In this document: piece after piece, positions 1 to 9,228 of the stretch | How positions within the stretch are numbered: position 1 is the first letter of the stretch | Layout: the number at the start of each line of letters is the position of its first letter | From: Metabacillus schmidteae | GTDB lineage: Bacteria; Bacillota; Bacilli; Bacillales; Bacillaceae | Length of the DNA: 64,000 bases | Direction: 5' to 3' | NCBI RefSeq assembly: GCF_903166545.1 | Contig: NZ_CAESCH010000001.1 | Location: forward strand, 2,732,001-2,796,000 | Made by a program: the position numbers and the translations under genes | The notes under the pieces: model-generated | What the model was told of the DNA's origin: nothing | Database searches by the model: none | Seen by the model: the letters and a program-made list of their open reading frames with translations, nothing else

Positions 1-108
1 GGGGTACAACTTGGAGCCGATACGACCGCTCGCGCAAACGGTTCAGTTGGTGGGGAAATGACCAAGCGTTTAGTTGCTATGGCAGAAAACCAGCTTCGAA
101 ACCAATAA
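1..108 (+). CDS. alpha/beta-type small acid-soluble spore protein (3' end)
   Basis: The frame is open from the window edge and encodes the last 35 residues of an alpha/beta-type SASP. These proteins coat and protect DNA in dormant spores. The visible part contains the family C-terminal signature, with [18 protein letters not shown] followed by an [13 protein letters not shown] helix. The start lies outside the window. A rho-independent terminator follows 15 bp after the stop. This is one of the clearest signs that the host is an endospore former. Confidence 0.9.
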   Translation, partial: GVQLGADTTARANGSVGGEMTKRLVAMAENQLRNQ

Positions 109-123
109 TGTGATTTCATTTTT

Positions 124-153
124 AGGGACCTCGAATGTTTTGAGGTCCCTTTT
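124..153 (+). terminator. terminator of the SASP gene
   Basis: A perfect 9-bp stem (124-132 with 142-150) has a 9-nt loop and is followed by a short T run. It lies between the SASP stop and the convergent GNAT gene. Confidence 0.8.
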
Positions 154-154
154 A

Positions 155-658
155 CTACTTTATATTCAGTCGAAAAGCTTTTACGATAACACCGTCGTTT
201 GCAGGTTCAAAATCATATTTAGGTACACGTTCAAAACCTAAACCTTTATATAGGTTTATTGCATTTTTCATAAAATCAGCTGTATGTAATCCAATAAAAT
301 CAATGCCGCTATTCTTTGTTCTATTAATACATTCAGATACAAGTGCTGTCGCAATCCCCTGACCTCTAGCTTCAGAATTTACTGCAAGCAAACGAATTTC
401 CGTATAGTCAACCTGCTCAACAAGTCCTTCATAAGCATCAGATTGAGGCGGGAACAATGCAACACTTCCAACTATTTTTCCATCTATTTCTGCAACGATT
501 AACTCTACACCAGGTTGGGCATCGGCTTCAGATGAAATGGCAGTTTGCAGAGCTTGCCAGTGTTCTTCAGAAACGACACTTGCGTGTTCACTATATGCCT
601 CTATCCTTTGTGTTCTTATTAATGGTCTTTCTTTTAGTAATGCGTCTCTAATATTCAT
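155..658 (-). CDS. GNAT family N-acetyltransferase
   Basis: This 167-aa protein is a GNAT acyl-CoA-dependent acetyltransferase; its substrate is unknown. The acetyl-CoA-binding motif A is visible around residues 90-105 (RLLAVNSEARGQGIATAL), and the usual family C-terminal part, NLYKGLGFERV, follows near residues 135-145. The ATG start has an AGGAG ribosome binding site about 9 nt upstream. It converges on the SASP gene and its stop lies just after the SASP terminator. It appears to be transcribed alone, since the next upstream gene in the same direction is more than 3 kb away across other operons. Confidence 0.85.
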   Translation of the reverse strand: MNIRDALLKERPLIRTQRIEAYSEHASVVSEEHWQALQTAISSEADAQPGVELIVAEIDGKIVGSVALFPPQSDAYEGLVEQVDYTEIRLLAVNSEARGQGIATALVSECINRTKNSGIDFIGLHTADFMKNAINLYKGLGFERVPKYDFEPANDGVIVKAFRLNIK

Positions 659-753
659 TGATACGATCTCCTATCCTAATTACTTATAAGAAATAAAGTT
701 ACCTCATAATTTTATTTCTTCACTGAATAATCAGTCAATTTATATGATTAAAA

Positions 754-784
754 AGCCTGAATCTATAGTTTATAGATTCAGGCT
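754..784 (-). terminator. terminator of the TRAP transporter operon
   Basis: A 14-bp stem (754-767 with 771-784) is followed on the minus strand by TTTTT. It lies directly after the stop of the TRAP permease gene. Confidence 0.85.
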
Positions 785-792
785 AGGTGAGA

Positions 793-2763
793 TTAATTTG
801 ACATTTTTAAGGTGCTCTCTTTATTTCGTTTCCAAAAAATTTGTAGCGCAAGTAATGTAACAAAGGCAATGATACCTGTAATGTCAGAAATTCCTTCCGG
901 GTAGATTAATAGCAATCCTGTAATGATGGCTATAATCCGTTCAGCCCAGTGTAACTTTCTAAACCAATACCCAATGATACCTGCACCAATCGCAATCATA
1001 CCAGAGAATGCAGTTATGATAACCCAGACTAGCTCAAGCCATGTTGTATCAATCATGAGTAGCTGTGGCGAAAGAACAAATATATACGGGATAATGAAGG
1101 CGGCAATGGCTAATTTTGCTGAATTTACGCCGGTTCGTAATGGTTCCCCTCCGGCAACACCTGCTGCTGCGAATGCTGCTAATGCAACTGGAGGTGTAAT
1201 ATCTGCAATGATTCCAAAATAGAACACAAATAAGTGAGCTGATAAGTCAGGTACACCAAGCAAAATAATAGCTGGTGCAGCGATAGTTGATGTAATAACA
1301 TAGTTAGCTGTAGTTGGTGATCCCATTCCTAGTACTAATGCTGCCAGCATTGTCAGCATTAATGTAGGGATTAAGTATCCCCCTGCAAGATCAATTAACC
1401 CATTCGCCATTTTTAACCCAAGACCTGTTTTCGTTACAATACCTACGATAATCCCTGCTGCTGCTGTTGCTGCAGCAACCCCTAATGCTGAACGGGCACC
1501 ATCAACAAGAGCTAATACAAATTCTTTAGGTCCCATTCTTGTTTCTTTATTAATTAATCCAACAAGAATCGCAATTAAAATAGAATAAAGTGCAGCGTGT
1601 GTAACAATTACGCCTGACATTAATAGAACTATTACTGAAACAATTGGCAGCAATAAGTATATTTTCTTGACTACTTCCTTACGATCAGGCATTTCTTCTT
1701 TTGTTAACCCACGTAAGCCAATTCTTTTTGCTTCAAAATGAGTCATGATCCATATTCCAGCAAAGTAGAGAACGGCTGGAATTGCAGCTGCTTTTGCAAT
1801 CTCCCAGTACGTAATACCGCCACCGATAAATTCAACCATAAGGAATGCAGCAGCACCCATGATTGGTGGCATTAGCTGGCCGCCGGTCGAAGCTGCTGCT
1901 TCTACTGCTCCAGCAAACTCTTTCTTATATCCAAGCTTTTTCATCATTGGAATTGTAAAGGAACCTGATGTAACAACGTTTGCTACTGAGCTTCCACTTA
2001 TGGTTCCTTGTAGGGCACTAGAGAAAATGGCAACTTTTGCAGGTCCCCCAATTCTTCGTCCGGCAATTGAAACAGCCAAGTCATTAAAATATTGTCCTAC
2101 ACCTGTTTTCACCAGGAAAGCTCCAAATAACAGGAATAAGAATATAAAAGTTGAAGATACAGCAAGAGGAGTTCCTAAAATCCCCTCTGTTGTAAAGAAC
2201 ATTGTTTGAACAAGACGTTCGAGAGATAATCCTCTATGTGCTAAGAATCCAGGCATATATTGACCATAGATTCCATATAACAAAAAGAGTATGGCAATGA
2301 TGGTAATAGGTAAACCAACTGCTCTTCTTGTTGCTTCCAAAACAAGTATAATCGCAATAATCCCAACGACAAAGTCTAAAGTTGATAAACGTCCGACACT
2401 CATAACTAAATCATTAAAGAATAGTGGCCAATAAGCTCCAACAGCAACACTTAGTAAGGCCAAAATTCCGTCGTACCATGCTATCTGCAGTTTTCCTTTT
2501 TGACGCTTCTTTCGATTAGCAGGGAATAGTAAAAAGATTAAGGAAAGTGCAAACCCTAAGTGGACGGTTCTTTGTATTTGAGCCGTAAATACTCCAAAAA
2601 TAGCAGTATATAATTGGAATAGGGAGAATGCTAATAAACCTAAAAATGCTATCCAACCAATAATTCCAGTAAGCTTCCTTGTACCAGCTTCAGGATCATA
2701 CTTCTCTAAAAGGGCCTGTTGCTCTTCTTCGGTTAAAGTTTTTATTTCTTCTTTATTACTCAC
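793..2763 (-). CDS. TRAP transporter fused permease subunit (TAXI type)
   Basis: This 656-aa integral membrane protein combines the small (DctQ-like) and large (DctM-like) TRAP subunits in one chain, as is usual for TAXI-type TRAP systems. TRAP transporters import organic acids, often dicarboxylates or amino acids, using an ion gradient and an extracytoplasmic binding protein. About 16-18 hydrophobic segments are visible. Residues 230-300 contain the family-typical GGPAKVAIFSSALQGTISGS and GGQLMPPIMGAAAF stretches. The start is GTG, with AAAGGAG 9 nt upstream. The gene overlaps the end of the upstream DUF1850 gene by 8 bp, so translation is probably coupled. The substrate cannot be read from the sequence. 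Confidence 0.92.
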   Translation of the reverse strand: MSNKEEIKTLTEEEQQALLEKYDPEAGTRKLTGIIGWIAFLGLLAFSLFQLYTAIFGVFTAQIQRTVHLGFALSLIFLLFPANRKKRQKGKLQIAWYDGILALLSVAVGAYWPLFFNDLVMSVGRLSTLDFVVGIIAIILVLEATRRAVGLPITIIAILFLLYGIYGQYMPGFLAHRGLSLERLVQTMFFTTEGILGTPLAVSSTFIFLFLLFGAFLVKTGVGQYFNDLAVSIAGRRIGGPAKVAIFSSALQGTISGSSVANVVTSGSFTIPMMKKLGYKKEFAGAVEAAASTGGQLMPPIMGAAAFLMVEFIGGGITYWEIAKAAAIPAVLYFAGIWIMTHFEAKRIGLRGLTKEEMPDRKEVVKKIYLLLPIVSVIVLLMSGVIVTHAALYSILIAILVGLINKETRMGPKEFVLALVDGARSALGVAAATAAAGIIVGIVTKTGLGLKMANGLIDLAGGYLIPTLMLTMLAALVLGMGSPTTANYVITSTIAAPAIILLGVPDLSAHLFVFYFGIIADITPPVALAAFAAAGVAGGEPLRTGVNSAKLAIAAFIIPYIFVLSPQLLMIDTTWLELVWVIITAFSGMIAIGAGIIGYWFRKLHWAERIIAIITGLLLIYPEGISDITGIIAFVTLLALQIFWKRNKESTLKMSN

Positions 2764-3265
2764 TGATGTTCACTCCTTTTAATTGCTCCCAATATGAAAT
2801 TTTTTGTGGTGACATTCTTATCCAGGTTCCTGGTTCTATAAATTTAGATAATGTATATGTGTGGTCCTTATAAATAATTCGATGATCCGCTCTCACTTGT
2901 CCGAGTCTTAAATCTATATATGGAAAGTGACGATTCATATTTGTTATATAGTATGTACCATTTCTTACCTCAAATACCTCGTCTCCTTCCGCGTTAGAAG
3001 GCATTCCAACTGCAAAATCTTTGTAAGAAAGCTCTTTTAGCGTGATCTCATTTTCCGAGGCGGAATATGTTTCGATCACATCTGAGAGGTGAATGGAATG
3101 GGTGTATTTAATTTGAAAGGTGTCTTCATTCTTTAAAGGTAAAAAGCAGAGAACTTGATCTTTATCTTCAAAGGTAAAGGCAATAATTTGTTTATAAGGA
3201 AAGAATAATAAAAATGCGATAAGCGAAAGTAGAGGTATGATTAGTAATGCTATTTTTAATTTCAT
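2756..3265 (-). CDS. DUF1850 domain-containing protein
   Basis: This protein of about 169 aa has one N-terminal membrane segment followed by a DUF1850 domain, recognised from an FQIKYTHSIHLSDVIETY stretch. DUF1850 genes commonly sit between the TAXI binding protein and the fused TRAP permease, as here, but their function is not known. The longest frame begins at 3340. I place the start at the ATG at 3265, preceded by AAGGATGGG with suitable spacing; an ATG at 3274 is an alternative. The stop overlaps the permease start by 8 bp. Confidence 0.8.
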   Translation of the reverse strand: MKLKIALLIIPLLSLIAFLLFFPYKQIIAFTFEDKDQVLCFLPLKNEDTFQIKYTHSIHLSDVIETYSASENEITLKELSYKDFAVGMPSNAEGDEVFEVRNGTYYITNMNRHFPYIDLRLGQVRADHRIIYKDHTYTLSKFIEPGTWIRMSPQKISYWEQLKGVNISE

Positions 3266-3300
3266 AATACCCATCCTTACATGCAAAAAACATATGAAAT

Positions 3301-3326
3301 CGATAGACCGCTCATGCGATCTATCG
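3301..3326 (-). other. intercistronic stem-loop in the TRAP operon
   Basis: A 7-bp perfect stem (CGATAGA 3301-3307 with 3320-3326) lies between the binding-protein gene and the DUF1850 gene. It has no T run on the minus strand. It may therefore be a processing or stabilising element that favours the binding-protein message, rather than a terminator. Confidence 0.45.
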
Positions 3327-3340
3327 ACATGTACAAGCAA

Positions 3341-4345
3341 TTATTTTGAAATGCCTTTTTCTTCAAAATATTTAGCAGCTCCAGGATGAAGCTCCATATC
3401 ACCTAAACCTTCAAGTGCAGTTTCAGCTTTAATAAGCTCTCCTTTTGCATGAGTGATTTGGTCAGTGTTTTCAAACATTGCTTTTGTCATTTCATAAACC
3501 AAAGTCTCATCAAGATCTTTAGAAGCGACTAACATTGCTTTAACAGCAACTGTCTTCACTTCAGATTCAAGCTTATATGTTCCACTTGGTACTGAATCTT
3601 CTGAGTAATATGGATATTTTTCCACTAACTCAGCAATCTTGTCATCAGCGAGCGGAACAATTACAACATCTGCTTGTGCTGATAATGCTTCAACAGCACC
3701 TGTTGGCGTACCTGCAGTAACGAATGCTGCGTCAATATTACCTGCTTGGATTCCATCAGTAGATTCATCAAATGATAAGTTTTGAGCTTTAATATCATCT
3801 GTTGTTAAACCATGGATTTCTAGAATTTGCATCGCATTGATGAAAACACCTGAACCAGGAGCACCGATAGATACTGATTTTCCTTTTAAATCTTCAACTG
3901 ATTTAATACCGCTATCAGCTGTCGTAACGAGTTGAATCGTTTCAGGGTAAAGAGATGCAATCGCTTGGATGTTATCGATAGCAGCGCCTTCAAACATTTC
4001 CTTTCCTTCTAGAGCATAAGAAGCAATGTCCGTTTGAGAGAAAGCAATTTCTGCTTCACCATTTCTCAATGTTTCCATGTTCTCAGCAGATGCCCCGGAA
4101 GTTTGAGGAGTAATATTTGCATCAGTGTTATCAGAAATAATATTTCCGATTTGTCCACCAAGTGGATAATATGTACCACCAGTACCACCAGTTAATAGGC
4201 TAAGGTTTTGTTTCCCGCCATCAGTGCCACCTTCTTCTTCACCAGCTCCACTTGTACCGCCTTCATTACCACCGCCACAAGCAGTAATAATCATTGCGAG
4301 TGTGAGTACCATGATGAATAAAAAACTACGACGAAGTTTTTTCAT
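3341..4345 (-). CDS. TAXI family TRAP transporter solute-binding lipoprotein
   Basis: This 334-aa protein is the extracellular binding component of the TRAP transporter encoded downstream. It has a lipoprotein signal peptide ending in a lipobox (ITAC, Cys23) followed by a Gly/Glu-rich linker. The mature part has TAXI-family features: LLTGGTGGTYYPLGGQI near residue 50, and repeated GNIDAAFVTAGTPTGA and GSGVF stretches that line the ligand cleft in relatives. The ATG start is preceded by a purine-rich GGGGGC site. It is the first gene of the three-gene operon, which is the usual position for the most highly expressed component. Confidence 0.93.
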   Translation of the reverse strand: MKKLRRSFLFIMVLTLAMIITACGGGNEGGTSGAGEEEGGTDGGKQNLSLLTGGTGGTYYPLGGQIGNIISDNTDANITPQTSGASAENMETLRNGEAEIAFSQTDIASYALEGKEMFEGAAIDNIQAIASLYPETIQLVTTADSGIKSVEDLKGKSVSIGAPGSGVFINAMQILEIHGLTTDDIKAQNLSFDESTDGIQAGNIDAAFVTAGTPTGAVEALSAQADVVIVPLADDKIAELVEKYPYYSEDSVPSGTYKLESEVKTVAVKAMLVASKDLDETLVYEMTKAMFENTDQITHAKGELIKAETALEGLGDMELHPGAAKYFEEKGISK

Positions 4346-4511
4346 TGTGTAAAGCCCCCTTTTTTTGGTAATTTTGTGAATAAAAACACATCATTATACT
4401 ACCATAGGTTATAATAAGCTTGTCAATTGAAATGTTAGATTTTTCGACATAGAGTTTGGTGATGTATGGGATGTAACATATTGAAAAATCACGATTTCAT
4501 TAATCTTACAA

Positions 4512-4552
4512 ATATGAGCACATCCTTATCTAAATCATGGATGTGCTCATAT
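4512..4552 (-). terminator. terminator of the carboxypeptidase gene
   Basis: A 14-bp perfect stem (4512-4525 with 4539-4552) lies just below the stop of the M14 peptidase gene. The T content after it on the minus strand is only moderate. Confidence 0.75.
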
Positions 4553-4561
4553 ATTCATTAC

Positions 4562-5626
4562 TTATTCATCAGATTCTTCATTTGAACGATTAGTTTGTGT
4601 TGGCAGAGTGTCCCAGAAACTCGTATCTGCTCTATCAATAGAACCATCACCAATAGCTCGAACAGTAGCATCCAATGTTGTAATTGTTTGTTTGATCAAA
4701 TATCCATTGCTTTTTTGACCAAGTGCGTAAGATTCGATAAAATGATCTGACATTCCACGCATTTCAAATAATAAAGTAGAGATATCATATCGAACGGCAG
4801 CACCATTACGGCCTATGTTTTCACCATTTCCTCCGTTGTATTTTCCGATATGACCCCAGCCTGTATTTTCAAGGGTCTGATATACAACTGAACCTAGTTT
4901 CTTCGATCCCTCCAGGACCTCAGGTTTAACGTTAGCATTTGTTGGATACAAAATCGAACCGGATACAAGTTCACCTTCTGTTTCACTTCGTGTACCTTGG
5001 TGGTGAAGATCAATCATATAATCAATGTTGTATTTTGCAAACACATTTTCATGTAGAACTCTTGCCTCAGGTTCCATTTCACTAGTTGCCTTATCATGTT
5101 CACGGTTTAAATCAACATTGTTGGCATTATAACGTGTTAAGTGACGATCTCCATCAGCTAAATAATTGTCCAATGAAAAGTTAACGTCACCCATTGCTCC
5201 GTCTGCATTTAACATTGGGATAATAAGGATGTTTACATTATCTAATACACCCTTGGTTTTATTAGTCCCTAAATGTTTAATAAATTCAAGTGCTCCTTCA
5301 GTTGTCAACTGCTCATTGCCGTGCTGCTGTGTAAGAAATAATATGGTTGGATTTTCCGGGTTTGATATGTATTTTGCCATATAGATATCTCTACCCTTTA
5401 CCGTTTTTCCGATTACTTCAAGCTCCATTGCATCCTGCTTGTTATCCTGTGTTTTTAAATACTCTACTAAGCTATCATATGTATGTAGGATAGACGTTTG
5501 GATAGACCCATTACCTGTGTTTGGTCCGTTACCAACCGCACCTGCTGGTAAAGAAACAGCTGTCATTGCCCCGAAAGCTAATAGACTCGATAAAGAGACA
5601 GAAATTACTTTCTTTTTTAGATTCAT
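4562..5626 (-). CDS. secreted M14 family zinc carboxypeptidase
   Basis: This protein of about 354 aa is a predicted extracellular metallocarboxypeptidase. It starts with a Sec signal peptide (residues 1-30, ending ...LPAGA). The M14 zinc ligands are visible: H102 and E105 in QQHGNEQ, and H208 in DYMIDLHHQ. Substrate-binding N174-R175 lie in VDLNRE and the catalytic glutamate E288 in TLLFEMRG. The longest frame has six more residues, but the ATG at 5626 is preceded by GGGAGGAAGGG at good spacing, so I use it. It is a single-gene unit with its own terminator. Confidence 0.9.
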   Translation of the reverse strand: MNLKKKVISVSLSSLLAFGAMTAVSLPAGAVGNGPNTGNGSIQTSILHTYDSLVEYLKTQDNKQDAMELEVIGKTVKGRDIYMAKYISNPENPTILFLTQQHGNEQLTTEGALEFIKHLGTNKTKGVLDNVNILIIPMLNADGAMGDVNFSLDNYLADGDRHLTRYNANNVDLNREHDKATSEMEPEARVLHENVFAKYNIDYMIDLHHQGTRSETEGELVSGSILYPTNANVKPEVLEGSKKLGSVVYQTLENTGWGHIGKYNGGNGENIGRNGAAVRYDISTLLFEMRGMSDHFIESYALGQKSNGYLIKQTITTLDATVRAIGDGSIDRADTSFWDTLPTQTNRSNEESDE

Positions 5627-5644
5627 TTTTTCCCTTCCTCCCAT

Positions 5645-5992
5645 TTGTTAGTTCTTTTACAATGTTATTGTACAGTTATATTGAAAGGGTTTTAATAGAA
5701 TAGAAATCCTATCATTTAGACATAATTAGCAGTTATTAATGGAATACAATTATAGCTGTGTCTTTCTTTGTTCATATATTTTTATAGTCGAAAAGATGTA
5801 TTATTAAATAGGGATCAAGGTGTTTTTGACTATAATGCGGGTAGCATTTTTTTATTTTTCGTTCTAAAGTATCTTGTTCATAATGAACCTATAAAGTTTT
5901 TGTCGAAGGAAAAGTGGAATATGTAGTTTTTTTCTATCCTATAAGATATCTCTACTATTCTGTATTATATTTTCGATAAGAAAAATAGTAAA
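5645..5992. other. non-coding spacer upstream of the carboxypeptidase gene
   Basis: I see no gene in this AT-rich stretch. On the plus strand two small hairpins follow each other (TATAGTC 5783-5789 with 5828-5834, then AATGC 5834-5838 with GCATT 5844-5848), ending in a run of seven T. This could be the end of a small RNA, but no upstream gene explains it. Confidence 0.4.
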
Positions 5993-6022
5993 AAAAGAAC
6001 TACCATTACTGGAAGTTCTTTT
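5993..6022 (-). terminator. terminator of the Rieske/ABC transporter operon
   Basis: A 9-bp stem (5993-6001 with 6014-6022) is followed on the minus strand by a T run. It lies 46 bp after the Rieske oxygenase stop. Confidence 0.8.
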
Positions 6023-6068
6023 GTTGACGTATAAGATTTACTTGCTATGAAGATGAAACTATTTTTGC

Positions 6069-7061
6069 TTATTCAGTTCCAAACGTTAATCCAATTTCCT
6101 TCAAAAACTTCCGATATGCGATACTCACGCGATCACTCTTAAGATGTAATTCCGCTTGAAGATCCAATGGTAACAATTCAGGCTTCTGGCTTTCGACAAT
6201 TACCCGGTCTTGTTCAATTAATAGATCCTGAAATTGGATAAATACGTTCTCATCCTCCTCATATGCATAATTACGTTCCATTACCATGTAAGCTTTGCTT
6301 TTTTGTTCATTTATAGGCAAAACAATGAGATATAAATCAAAGAATTCATCTGAATACTCAATGCTTTTTCTAAATCCGGCACATAAAGGGTGATACACTT
6401 TGTATGTGTATTTTGCTAGGACACCATGACCTCTTCCGTCAGGATCAGGCTGGTAAATATCAATTTCATCTGAAATAATGACACCTTCTTTTTGATGAAC
6501 CTGGTAGTCGCTTATTTCTGGAAATTGACTATCTCCTAATAATCCTTCGTGAACAAACATTAGATGTGAGACATCTAAAAAGTTTTCGATCACTCTTGGT
6601 CCTGCTGCTTCCAACTCATATGGCCCCATTTTTACTTGAATAAATGGAGAGCGCTCGGATGTTAGTTCACCTATTTTGGGTGCTGACCTTTCCGGGTTTC
6701 CTATACAAACCCATATGAAACCAAACGCTTCTGTACAATTATAGGTTATTGTTTTTGCCTTAGTAGGAATTGCCTTCCCTTCTGGTAGTGCTGGAATTCG
6801 TGTACATGTTCCGCAACTATTATATGTCCATCCATGGTAGGGACATATTATTTCGTCATTCACGACTTTCCCGAGAGAAAGAGGAACCCCCCTGTGTATA
6901 CATAAATCTTTAAAGGCATGAACACCTTGAGAGGTACGAAAAACAACGATTTTCTCTCCTAATATTTCAATAGCTTTAGGCTGTTCCTCTAATTCATTAG
7001 ACATTAAAACTGGATGCCATTGATGAACTAATACAGGGTCTTTTACTAACAACGTTGTCAT
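6069..7061 (-). CDS. Rieske [2Fe-2S] aromatic ring-hydroxylating or N/O-demethylating oxygenase
   Basis: This 330-aa protein is a Rieske non-heme iron oxygenase alpha subunit. The N-terminal Rieske domain has the cluster ligands C54/H56 (CIHRG) and C73/H76 (CPYHGW). The catalytic domain has the mononuclear-iron motif N160-x2-D163-x2-H166-x4-H171. The length resembles VanA/NdmA-like demethylases. It is the last gene of an operon with a purine/nucleoside-type ABC importer and follows the binding-protein gene by 7 bp. It may therefore act on the imported compound. No reductase gene is nearby. The ATG is very close to an AAAGG site; a TTG at 7052 is an alternative start. Confidence 0.85.
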   Translation of the reverse strand: MTTLLVKDPVLVHQWHPVLMSNELEEQPKAIEILGEKIVVFRTSQGVHAFKDLCIHRGVPLSLGKVVNDEIICPYHGWTYNSCGTCTRIPALPEGKAIPTKAKTITYNCTEAFGFIWVCIGNPERSAPKIGELTSERSPFIQVKMGPYELEAAGPRVIENFLDVSHLMFVHEGLLGDSQFPEISDYQVHQKEGVIISDEIDIYQPDPDGRGHGVLAKYTYKVYHPLCAGFRKSIEYSDEFFDLYLIVLPINEQKSKAYMVMERNYAYEEDENVFIQFQDLLIEQDRVIVESQKPELLPLDLQAELHLKSDRVSIAYRKFLKEIGLTFGTE

Positions 7062-7068
7062 CCTTTCT

Positions 7069-8196
7069 TTATTCCGGGATCGTACCTTTTACACCTTTCA
7101 CAAACCAGTTCATGCTTAATATCTCTTCTAATGGCAGGGTTTCCCCTTCTTTAAGCTTTTCTTTTCCAGCTTGGTCGGTGATCGGTCCGGTGAAGACCTC
7201 AAAACTGCCATCAATGATCTCTTGTTTTTTCGCTTCAACTGCATCTTGTACTTCTTGCGGAACATTCTTACCAAATGGTGCTAGATCGACCATTTTTTCC
7301 TTTAAACCACCATAATATGAACCTGATTCCCACGTTCCATCGATTACGCTTTGGACAACGTCAACATAATATGGTCCCCAGTTTAGTGTTGGATTTGTTA
7401 CATACGTATCAGGAGCATACTTATTCATATCAGAGTCATTTCCCATACCCCAAACTCCCCGCTCAGCAGCAGCTTGGATACCTGCAGGTGAATCTTGATA
7501 GTTTGCGAGAACATCAACTCCTTCATCTAATAAAGTAATAGCTGCTTGTCGCTCAGTTGCAGGATCAAACCAAGTATTGCTCCAAACGACAGAGACCTCA
7601 ATATCAGGATTTACACTTTGAGCTCCTAATGTAAAGGCGTTAATCGTGTAAATAACCTCTGGAATTGGAAATGCGCCAACATAGCCTATTTTGTTGTTTT
7701 CGGTTAATTTCCCAGCAGCTATACCTGCTAAATAGCCAGGTTGATAGCCTTTGCCTTGATATGTACCTAAGTTATCTTCTGTTTTATAGCCTGTCGCATG
7801 CATGAAGACAATATCCGGGTATTTTTTCGCTACATTAACGGTTGGATCCATATAGCCAAAACTGGTTGTAAAGATAATGTCGTGATCTTGTGCGAGCTCT
7901 TCAATGACTCGTTCTGCATCAGGGCCTTCCGGGACATTTTCAACTGTTGTTGAGGTGATTTCAAACGTTTCATCAACTAATTGTCTCCCTTTATCATGTT
8001 CAAATGTCCAACCCCCATCTCCCGGCACACCAATGTAGACAAAGGCAACCTTTGGTTTTTCGATTGTTTCTGTTTTTGCTTCTGTTTCTTCTTCATTTTG
8101 CGATGATTCTGCAGGTTGCGAGCTCTCCTGTGAACAAGCTGAGATCATGAAAACCATAAGCATTAGTATGATTAGACCTAACCATTTTTTCTTCAT
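7069..8196 (-). CDS. BMP family ABC transporter substrate-binding lipoprotein
   Basis: This 375-aa lipoprotein has a signal peptide ending in ISAC (Cys21). It belongs to the BMP/PnrA family, whose characterised members bind purine nucleosides and related compounds. Family features include AFVYIGVPGDGGWTFEHDKG near residue 50, GYVGAFPIPEV near 170 and GNDSD near 255. It would deliver ligand to the two permeases and the ATPase encoded just upstream. In B. subtilis nupNOPQ the binding protein is encoded first; here it is fourth. This is therefore a differently arranged paralogue, perhaps with a different ligand. Confidence 0.92.
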   Translation of the reverse strand: MKKKWLGLIILMLMVFMISACSQESSQPAESSQNEEETEAKTETIEKPKVAFVYIGVPGDGGWTFEHDKGRQLVDETFEITSTTVENVPEGPDAERVIEELAQDHDIIFTTSFGYMDPTVNVAKKYPDIVFMHATGYKTEDNLGTYQGKGYQPGYLAGIAAGKLTENNKIGYVGAFPIPEVIYTINAFTLGAQSVNPDIEVSVVWSNTWFDPATERQAAITLLDEGVDVLANYQDSPAGIQAAAERGVWGMGNDSDMNKYAPDTYVTNPTLNWGPYYVDVVQSVIDGTWESGSYYGGLKEKMVDLAPFGKNVPQEVQDAVEAKKQEIIDGSFEVFTGPITDQAGKEKLKEGETLPLEEILSMNWFVKGVKGTIPE

Positions 8197-8272
8197 CTAA
8201 ATCCCCCTTAATTTGTTTCATCAATTAATTGTTTATGAGAATTATTCACCTCCTTTAACGCTATGAAAGGTA

Positions 8273-9202
8273 TTAAAAACGCTGTTCACGAAAATATGGC
8301 AGCCCTAATGCTTTCGGTTCGATAGGTGGTTTATGTCTATTTCTCCATCCAATAAACATAAGGACTAGAATTGTAGAGACATATGGAATCATTTTTAGAA
8401 AATAAGATGGTATGCCAATATTAAATAATTGAATTCTAAAGCCTAATGCATCAAGTCCGCCGAAAAAGTAGGCACAAGCTAATGCGTATAGTGGATTCCA
8501 CCTTGCAAAGATAATTAAGGCAATGGCAATCCACCCTCTCCCGGCGGTCATTCCTTCAATCCAGTTAGGTGAGTAGGCCATTATTAAATAAAAGCCTGAA
8601 AGCCCCATCAGCATAGAGCCAACAATAACATGAACATAGCGAAAGCCAATTACAGATATCCCCATTACATCCGATGTTGATGGGCTATCACCTACAGCTT
8701 TAAGGTGAAGGCCCCAAGAAGTTTTATACATATAAATGTAGAGAAGGAAAGCTAAACCAATGCTCAACCAAATAAAGAGATCAAGGTTTGAAAAGATGTT
8801 TCCTATAACAGGGATGAATTCCAGCCATGATAATGGAACTGTTGGAACTTTTACTGATAAAGCAACCCCTGCTACGGCTTTTCCAAGGTAGGCACTCATG
8901 CCAGTTCCGAATAAAGTAATAGCAAGTCCGCTGACTATCTGATTTGCGCGAAGAGTTATACACAAAAATGCATGAATCAGGCCAAGTATTGCAGATGCTA
9001 TCAAGGCAATGAAAAATGTAACAACTAAGTTTTCAGTTTGAAGAAAAATAATACAGGATGTTACGGCGCCAATGAGCATAATGCCCTCTGTACCTAAATG
9101 GATAACACCTGCTTTTTCACTCAATATTCCCCCAAGTACAGCAAAGAGCAAGGGTGTTCCGGAAGATATAGCAGCTGATAATAAGAGTACAATGACATCC
9201 AT
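8273..9202 (-). CDS. ABC transporter permease (BMP-associated, NupQ-like)
   Basis: This 309-aa membrane protein has 8-9 hydrophobic segments and is the second permease of the nucleoside/purine-type importer. It has the family pattern GGILSEKAGVIHLGTEGIMLIG near residue 25 and GRGWIAIALIIFARW near 220. The start ATG is preceded by AAAGGAGGTTAAG. It lies 26 bp after the first permease gene and 76 bp before the binding-protein gene, all on the minus strand. Confidence 0.9.
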   Translation of the reverse strand: MDVIVLLLSAAISSGTPLLFAVLGGILSEKAGVIHLGTEGIMLIGAVTSCIIFLQTENLVVTFFIALIASAILGLIHAFLCITLRANQIVSGLAITLFGTGMSAYLGKAVAGVALSVKVPTVPLSWLEFIPVIGNIFSNLDLFIWLSIGLAFLLYIYMYKTSWGLHLKAVGDSPSTSDVMGISVIGFRYVHVIVGSMLMGLSGFYLIMAYSPNWIEGMTAGRGWIAIALIIFARWNPLYALACAYFFGGLDALGFRIQLFNIGIPSYFLKMIPYVSTILVLMFIGWRNRHKPPIEPKALGLPYFREQRF

Positions 9203-9228
9203 ATCTTAACCTCCTTTCTAGTACTCTA

